A DNA stretch of 64,000 nt. It comes from Bacteroidota bacterium. Lineage in GTDB: Bacteria > Bacteroidota > Bacteroidia > Cytophagales > Cyclobacteriaceae. The stretch's first letter is position 1. Each line of letters starts with the position of its first letter. The notes under the pieces are model-generated. The model saw only the letters and a program-made list of their open reading frames with translations. It did no database searches and was not told the origin of the DNA. Shown here piece by piece: positions 59,928 through 64,000 of this stretch. The translations under genes were made by a program, and so were the position numbers. The stretch is taken from assembly GCA_018267275.1 (NCBI GenBank), contig JAFDYV010000012.1, positions 1 to 64,000 on the forward strand, given 5' to 3'.

Positions 59928-60569
59928 CTATTTATTCAAACCACCAAAATACGCTCGACATTCCTGTGTGAGAAACTTTTTGATCTCTGCCCAATCAATG
60001 GGTAGAAGCATTTCAGGCATCGGTGTTTTGTTGGTTTTCGCAGTTTCAACTTCGGTTAGCGCAAACAATAGGGATTTATCAGAAAGCAAAGGTTCGTATT
60101 GTTTGAAGGCAGATAGTACCTCTTTGCCGCCTAAGCTCTTGAAAAGAAAAAAAAGATCGATGTAGTCCTTTTTTTCTCTTCGGCCGACTATTGAACTCAG
60201 CTTGAATGCGGCAAGATCTTTCAACACTGCAAGTCTTATTCCGTCTGCAACAACTTCGTTATGAAGAAAGGGTATCCGCCAATCATCGTAAATATCAACG
60301 CGTACGCCAAGCAAAAACACACTTATGTGCGATTGGGTAATCGTAAGATTTTTGGCATTTGGAAAGCTGCGACCGATAGCATCACTAATTTTTTTCAGAT
60401 TCGCTTTTTGGTTCGAGAATAAATCAACGTCAACGGATTTTCTGTGACCAATTTGCAGCGCTATAGCAGTGCCGCCCACTAACCTAAAACTAGACAGCTC
60501 GTCTAAAGCCATCAGGGTTTTTAAGACTTGGCATAATTCAGTCGTTATCGTTTCTTGGTGTAGCGTCAA
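59928..60569 (-). CDS. AbiEii-family nucleotidyltransferase (putative toxin)
   Basis: 213 residues. The nucleotidyltransferase signature is RLVGGTAIALQIGHRKSVDVDLF, with the GG motif and the metal-binding D-x-D. A further feature is KLSSIVGRREKKDYIDLFFLF, as in AbiEii/AbiGii proteins. AbiEii toxins pyrimidylate tRNA or other RNA using NTPs and stop growth. The DUF6922-like gene lies 9 nt upstream and is translated first, in the usual antitoxin position. The convergent VPS10-like gene ends 1 nt away. Confidence 0.85.
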   Translation of the reverse strand: MTLHQETITTELCQVLKTLMALDELSSFRLVGGTAIALQIGHRKSVDVDLFSNQKANLKKISDAIGRSFPNAKNLTITQSHISVFLLGVRVDIYDDWRIPFLHNEVVADGIRLAVLKDLAAFKLSSIVGRREKKDYIDLFFLFKSLGGKEVLSAFKQYEPLLSDKSLLFALTEVETAKTNKTPMPEMLLPIDWAEIKKFLTQECRAYFGGLNK

Positions 60570-60578
60570 AATAAAAAA

Positions 60579-60872
60579 CTATTTGTAGAATAAAGGACGT
60601 TCTTCAAGTTTGGGTAGGTCTACATCCAAAAAAAGATATGCCATTGAACGGGCCATCGGTTTGAGCTGCACAGACTTCACTATTTCAATCGCCTTAGAGG
60701 CACCATATAGTTCAATTATTGCACGAATCTCCTCCAACGTGCCATACTCCAATACGCGCGGAACGACCCATTCAGGCGACTGCGCAACTGTAGCACTGAT
60801 GTTGGATTCTGGAATGTCCCAGAACAACTCGCGTGCTAGACAGATAGTACCTTTATTCGTTTGGATTTCCAT
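60579..60872 (-). CDS. DUF6922-like protein, putative antitoxin
   Basis: 97 residues. Central helices EWVVPRVLEYGTLEEIRAIIELYGASKAIEIVKSV and the start RELFWDIPESNISATVAQSP follow the DUF6922 pattern as I recall it. Genes of this family are commonly found right before an AbiEii nucleotidyltransferase. No helix-turn-helix is evident, so whether it represses its own promoter is open. It shares an operon with the nucleotidyltransferase. Confidence 0.7.
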   Translation of the reverse strand: MEIQTNKGTICLARELFWDIPESNISATVAQSPEWVVPRVLEYGTLEEIRAIIELYGASKAIEIVKSVQLKPMARSMAYLFLDVDLPKLEERPLFYK

Positions 60873-60952
60873 GCCTATGGATTATGAAGCAATTTACAAA
60901 AAAACGATTGAGTGTTTATGTGGTAGTTCTAACGGTTAGGATTGCGGCAAAC

Positions 60953-60984
60953 AAAAAAGCACATAGCCCTCTCGAGCTATGTGC
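60953..60984 (-). terminator. Terminator after the SPFH gene
   Basis: Perfect 9-bp stem GCACATAGC/GCTATGTGC, 8-nt loop, then T6 on the minus strand. It separates the SPFH gene from the nucleotidyltransferase pair. Confidence 0.85.
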
Positions 60985-61002
60985 CTTCAAAACTAAAGGT
61001 TG

Positions 61003-61953
61003 CTATTTTTTACTTTCTTTATCTTCTACGATGGTAGACGTCCGCGCTATTGACATCAGCTCTTGCATTGTTCGTTTCATACTGTCGGCTGACCCGTCTA
61101 AGAAAATTGTGTTGCCCTTTCCATGTTCCGCGAAATGGCGGATGGCTTCCGTCCACATTGAGAATAAAATGAATGAAGAATCAAGTTTGGCACTTTCCAT
61201 TTCTTTAGCCGCGTGCGACATACCTTTGGCAACTTCCTCCCTAAACAAAGCCACACCTTGGCCACGCAATTGTGCCGCAATGCGTTCGGCTTCAGCTGCA
61301 ATTTTAATTGCATTACCTTCTGCTTCGGCACCTTTGGTTTTTGTGATCAACAAGGCTTGCCCTTCATTTTCAGCTGCGGCTTTCAAATTATTGGATGCTA
61401 CGACCTTCGCCATAGATTTCATAATGGTTTCGTCAAACGCAATGTCATTCAATTGAAGGTCAATCAAATGGTAACCCCAGCCTTCTAAAGTGTGATCGAG
61501 CTGCTGTTTTACCTCGAGTACAATCTCTGTTCTCAATGAAAGAATTTCAGGTTGTTTTTTTGTGGCCACGAAACTGCGAATGGATCCTTCAATCGTTCTT
61601 ACCAATGCTGTCATAAAGCTCTCCTCATCCATAAATTTGAACGCGACATTCTTGATTGTTTCTTCATCTTGGTTAAGTACCGAGAACAGTAACATCGCTT
61701 TGAAGTTGACATTGGCCTGATCTTGGGTCGTTGCCTGAAACTCCAACTCTACTGATCGGTTTTGGATCGACACCCGTGAGTGGATTATTTCGATCAGTGG
61801 AATCTTCATGTTAAGTCCGGGTCGCAGAATGCGCTGGTATTTTCCAAAAACGGTGACAACAGCAATGGTGCCCTGCTTAACAGTGACAAATAATGTGAAC
61901 AGCGCAATCAGCGCTAAAAACAAGCCAATAATGGCAATTACTTCAAATCCCAT
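61003..61953 (-). CDS. SPFH/band-7 domain membrane protein
   Basis: 316 residues. One N-terminal membrane helix (about 4-24), then the SPFH domain (about 25-200; GTIAVVTVFGKYQRILRPGLNMKIPLIEIIHSRVSIQNRS) and an alanine/glutamate-rich coiled coil (about 195-260; AAENEGQALLITKTKGAEAEGNAIKIAAEAERIAA). It resembles QmcA and stomatin. Such proteins form large ring-shaped assemblies on the membrane and organise lipid or protease complexes. No NfeD partner is seen next to it. Confidence 0.92.
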   Translation of the reverse strand: MGFEVIAIIGLFLALIALFTLFVTVKQGTIAVVTVFGKYQRILRPGLNMKIPLIEIIHSRVSIQNRSVELEFQATTQDQANVNFKAMLLFSVLNQDEETIKNVAFKFMDEESFMTALVRTIEGSIRSFVATKKQPEILSLRTEIVLEVKQQLDHTLEGWGYHLIDLQLNDIAFDETIMKSMAKVVASNNLKAAAENEGQALLITKTKGAEAEGNAIKIAAEAERIAAQLRGQGVALFREEVAKGMSHAAKEMESAKLDSSFILFSMWTEAIRHFAEHGKGNTIFLDGSADSMKRTMQELMSIARTSTIVEDKESKK

Positions 61954-62063
61954 AGTTGTTTAATTGGTTTGGTATGTAATACGAAAATCGGTCTCGAAAG
62001 ATAGGGCACGACAGGTAATTGTGGATAACTATTTCCTTCCGAAATAGGGGTTACTTTTTTGTT

Positions 62064-63029
62064 TCACCTGATTTGGTAATTGGAATCCAACAGCTTAACA
62101 ATTAGATCAGCAGAGCGGTTAATAGTAGCATTCATGTGCCGCAAGTCTAGCTCGCTTACTTCATCGCGTAGTTGGTGGTAGTAGCTGTAATTTTGAAAAT
62201 CAAATGTGGAAATGGTGTGGCATGGCACGCCATAGGTTTCATAGAAGGTGTAGTTGTCAGACCTCCGAAATAGATCATATTTGTTTTCTTCGTGCAAGTA
62301 GTGGATAAACTCAAAGCCTAACAATTCATTGCTGACTTTTGCGAAGTTTGATTTGTTGTAACCTGTGATGTACACACGGTTTTGCCCTGTTGTCATTGCT
62401 TTACCGATCATTTCAAAATTGATCATGTACTTGATTTTGATACCGAGTTTTTTCAGTCTTGGTGCCAAGTATTCAGATCCAAGCAGACCACTTTCTTCTG
62501 CGGTGAACAATGCCACAATCACGTTGGCATTTGGCCGTTGTTGTTGCAAGTGTGCTGCAATCTGCAATACCGCTGTTACACCACTCGCATCGTCATTGGC
62601 TCCGTTGTAAACGGTATCGACTTTGTTTTTTCCTTTTGCCTTCCCAATGTGGTCGAGATGAGCGCCCAGCAGAACATACTCCTTGGCGTCATCGTGTGTG
62701 CCAATCAAACCTACGATGTTGGCAGTTTTCTTACCTTGAATGACAACCGTATCCTTAAAGTCCTTGAAGAAAGGCTTCACGCCTGCATCTTTTAGATAAC
62801 CAACAGCCCAATCAGCGGCAAGGTCAAATCCCTTGGTACCAAATTCTCTACCCTCCATTTCATCGCTTGCCAAGGCGGAAATGATACGCTCGGTTTCTGC
62901 AACTGTGATGGGTGTTGAAAATGACAGAGGTGCTGTGGTGGGGGCATTGGTGGGAAGATTGGTAGTTTTGCATCCAATCAAAACCACAAGCCCTGCCAGC
63001 AATCTAAAATTGGAGCGCGCTATCATCAA
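62064..63029 (-). CDS. M28-family metallopeptidase lipoprotein
   Basis: 321 residues. SPII signal with lipobox VLIGC (Cys about residue 20). Zinc ligands are visible: LLGAHLDHIG (His), NGANDDASGV (Asp), FTAEESGLLGSE (Glu; the first Glu is the catalytic base), INFEMIGKA (Glu where most family members have Asp) and YSYYHQLRDE (His). It is probably an aminopeptidase or carboxypeptidase-like enzyme on the outer membrane. Its start overlaps the stop of the ABC-F gene by 4 nt, so they are co-translated. Confidence 0.88.
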   Translation of the reverse strand: MMIARSNFRLLAGLVVLIGCKTTNLPTNAPTTAPLSFSTPITVAETERIISALASDEMEGREFGTKGFDLAADWAVGYLKDAGVKPFFKDFKDTVVIQGKKTANIVGLIGTHDDAKEYVLLGAHLDHIGKAKGKNKVDTVYNGANDDASGVTAVLQIAAHLQQQRPNANVIVALFTAEESGLLGSEYLAPRLKKLGIKIKYMINFEMIGKAMTTGQNRVYITGYNKSNFAKVSNELLGFEFIHYLHEENKYDLFRRSDNYTFYETYGVPCHTISTFDFQNYSYYHQLRDEVSELDLRHMNATINRSADLIVKLLDSNYQIR

Positions 63030-64000
63030 TTGCTGACAAGCGTTTTGCGTTCTATTTCGCGCAAGTTTTCCATTTTCTTATTGCGTAAGAAGCCGTTGAT
63101 GTCTTCAAAATGTTCGCGGATGCGCTTGTTTCCAAATTCAAAAACCTTGGTAGCGAGGCCATCCAGAAAATCACGATCGTGGGAAACCAAAATGAGCGTC
63201 CCGTCAAATGCTTTCAGCGCATCTTTCAAAATATCTTTGGTGCGAATATCCAAGTGGTTGGTAGGTTCGTCCAATATCAAAAGGTTAACGGGTTGCAACA
63301 ATAACTTAATCATTGCCAAACGCGTGCGCTCACCACCTGAAAGCATTTTTACTTTTTTATCGATGGCATCGCCACCAAACATAAACGCACCAAGTATGTC
63401 TTTGATTTTCGTGCGGATGTCTCCAAACGCAATTTTATCTACCGTTTCAAACACGGTGTAGTCTTCATCCAACAACGATGCCTGGTTCTGCGCAAAGTAG
63501 CCAATCATCGAGTTGTGGCCCAATTGCATTTTGCCTTCAAAATCAATCTCGCCCATGATGGCCTTCACGAAAGTAGATTTCCCTTCGCCATTTTTACCTA
63601 CCAAAGCGATTTTTTCGCCACGTGCAATGGTGACAGAAGCATTCTCAAACACCACGTGATCTCCGTAGCGTTTGGTTAACTCCGTTGCAATCACAGGGTA
63701 ATTTCCGGACCGCGGAGCGGGAGGAAACTTAAGGTTCAGCGATGAAGTATCAACTTCATCCACCTGAATAATTTCAATCTTCTCCAGCATCTTCACGCGG
63801 CTTTGCACCTGCAACGTTTTTGAGTAAGTGCCTTTGAAACGCTCAATGAATGCAGTGATGTCCGCAATTTCTTTTTGTTGATCTTCAAACTGCTTTTGCT
63901 GCTGGTCGCGCCTTTCTTTGCGCAGCTGCAAGTAGTGAGAATAATTGGTTTTGTAGTCGTAGATGCGCCCCATGGTTACTTCGATGGTGCGGTTGGTAAG
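63026..64000 (-). CDS. ABC-F family ATPase, C-terminal part (cut by the window edge)
   Basis: The visible 324 residues continue in frame past the right edge. They hold the interdomain linker (helices rich in K, Q and E) and the second ABC cassette: Walker A LVGKNGEGKST, signature LSGGERTRLAM, Walker B LLILDEPTNHLD, and VSHDRDFLD. ABC-F proteins (EttA, Uup and relatives) bind the ribosomal E site and help elongation or confer antibiotic protection. The subfamily cannot be settled without the first half. It overlaps the M28 gene by 4 nt. Confidence 0.93.
   Translation of the reverse strand, partial: LTNRTIEVTMGRIYDYKTNYSHYLQLRKERRDQQQKQFEDQQKEIADITAFIERFKGTYSKTLQVQSRVKMLEKIEIIQVDEVDTSSLNLKFPPAPRSGNYPVIATELTKRYGDHVVFENASVTIARGEKIALVGKNGEGKSTFVKAIMGEIDFEGKMQLGHNSMIGYFAQNQASLLDEDYTVFETVDKIAFGDIRTKIKDILGAFMFGGDAIDKKVKMLSGGERTRLAMIKLLLQPVNLLILDEPTNHLDIRTKDILKDALKAFDGTLILVSHDRDFLDGLATKVFEFGNKRIREHFEDINGFLRNKKMENLREIERKTLVSN

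Noticed and set aside
62019..62028. Perfect DnaA box (TTATCCACA on the minus strand) upstream of the SPFH gene
   Set aside because: Only one exact box was noticed, with no AT-rich unwinding region or dnaA/dnaN genes. One exact 9-mer by chance in 64 kb on two strands is expected about half the time, so this is not an origin.

Overview
The window looks like ordinary chromosome from a Bacteroidota bacterium, most likely order Cytophagales. The signs are type IX secretion cargo with type A and type B C-terminal sorting domains, a PorP/SprF partner protein, bifunctional HisB and HisIE, many TPR and SPII lipoproteins, and promoters of the Bacteroidota form (TTTG near -33, TAnnTTTG near -7). It holds about 60 protein genes. 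I see no rRNA, tRNA, CRISPR array, insertion sequence or prophage, and no gene-free stretch longer than 300 bases. The right edge cuts an ABC-F ATPase gene.

Layout. 0-8 kb: a kinase-like protein without an ATPase domain, two methyltransferases, a divergent GAPDH, a TPR protein, a TetR-ABC1 kinase pair and two YceI-like genes, one lacking its start. 8-18 kb: Ku, a frameshifted DUF4421 gene, YidD, a membrane GAF protein, cysS and rpe facing outward from a shared promoter region, LpoB with its COG3014 neighbour, and an outer-membrane barrel. 18-22 kb: gyrA and a TPR protein. 22-29.2 kb: a complete histidine operon in the order hisG-D-C-B-H-A-F-IE, preceded by a leader peptide rich in His codons and a terminator (attenuator). 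29-39 kb: lipoproteins, two Nudix hydrolases, M20 peptidase, pgk, pfkA, Sua5-type threonylcarbamoyl-AMP synthase and a GH20 hexosaminidase. 39-46 kb: a 1.75 kilo-residue type IX cargo protein and its PorP/SprF partner. 46-49 kb: a RimK ATP-grasp ligase, retropepsin-like protease and AstE-like hydrolase operon, then a DUF2911 gene. 49-53 kb: NmrA-like reductase, thioesterase, cold-shock protein, DEAD-box helicase, a SWIB protein with a histone-H1-like tail and a degenerate TrpF-like protein. 53-64 kb: lipoprotein plus secreted subtilase, acyltransferase, VPS10/Asp-box protein, a candidate nucleotidyltransferase toxin-antitoxin pair, SPFH protein, M28 peptidase and an ABC-F ATPase.

The most notable signals are non-coding. 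The his operon leader carries every part of a classical attenuator: peptide, stall codons, 1:2 hairpin, antiterminator and terminator. Three intergenic regions contain arrays of 7-bp units that stay in strict 7-bp phase and reverse orientation at their centre. Several genes have their -7 promoter element only 3-6 nt before the start codon, which predicts leaderless or nearly leaderless mRNAs. A strong terminator also sits directly against the start codon of the helicase gene downstream of the cold-shock gene.
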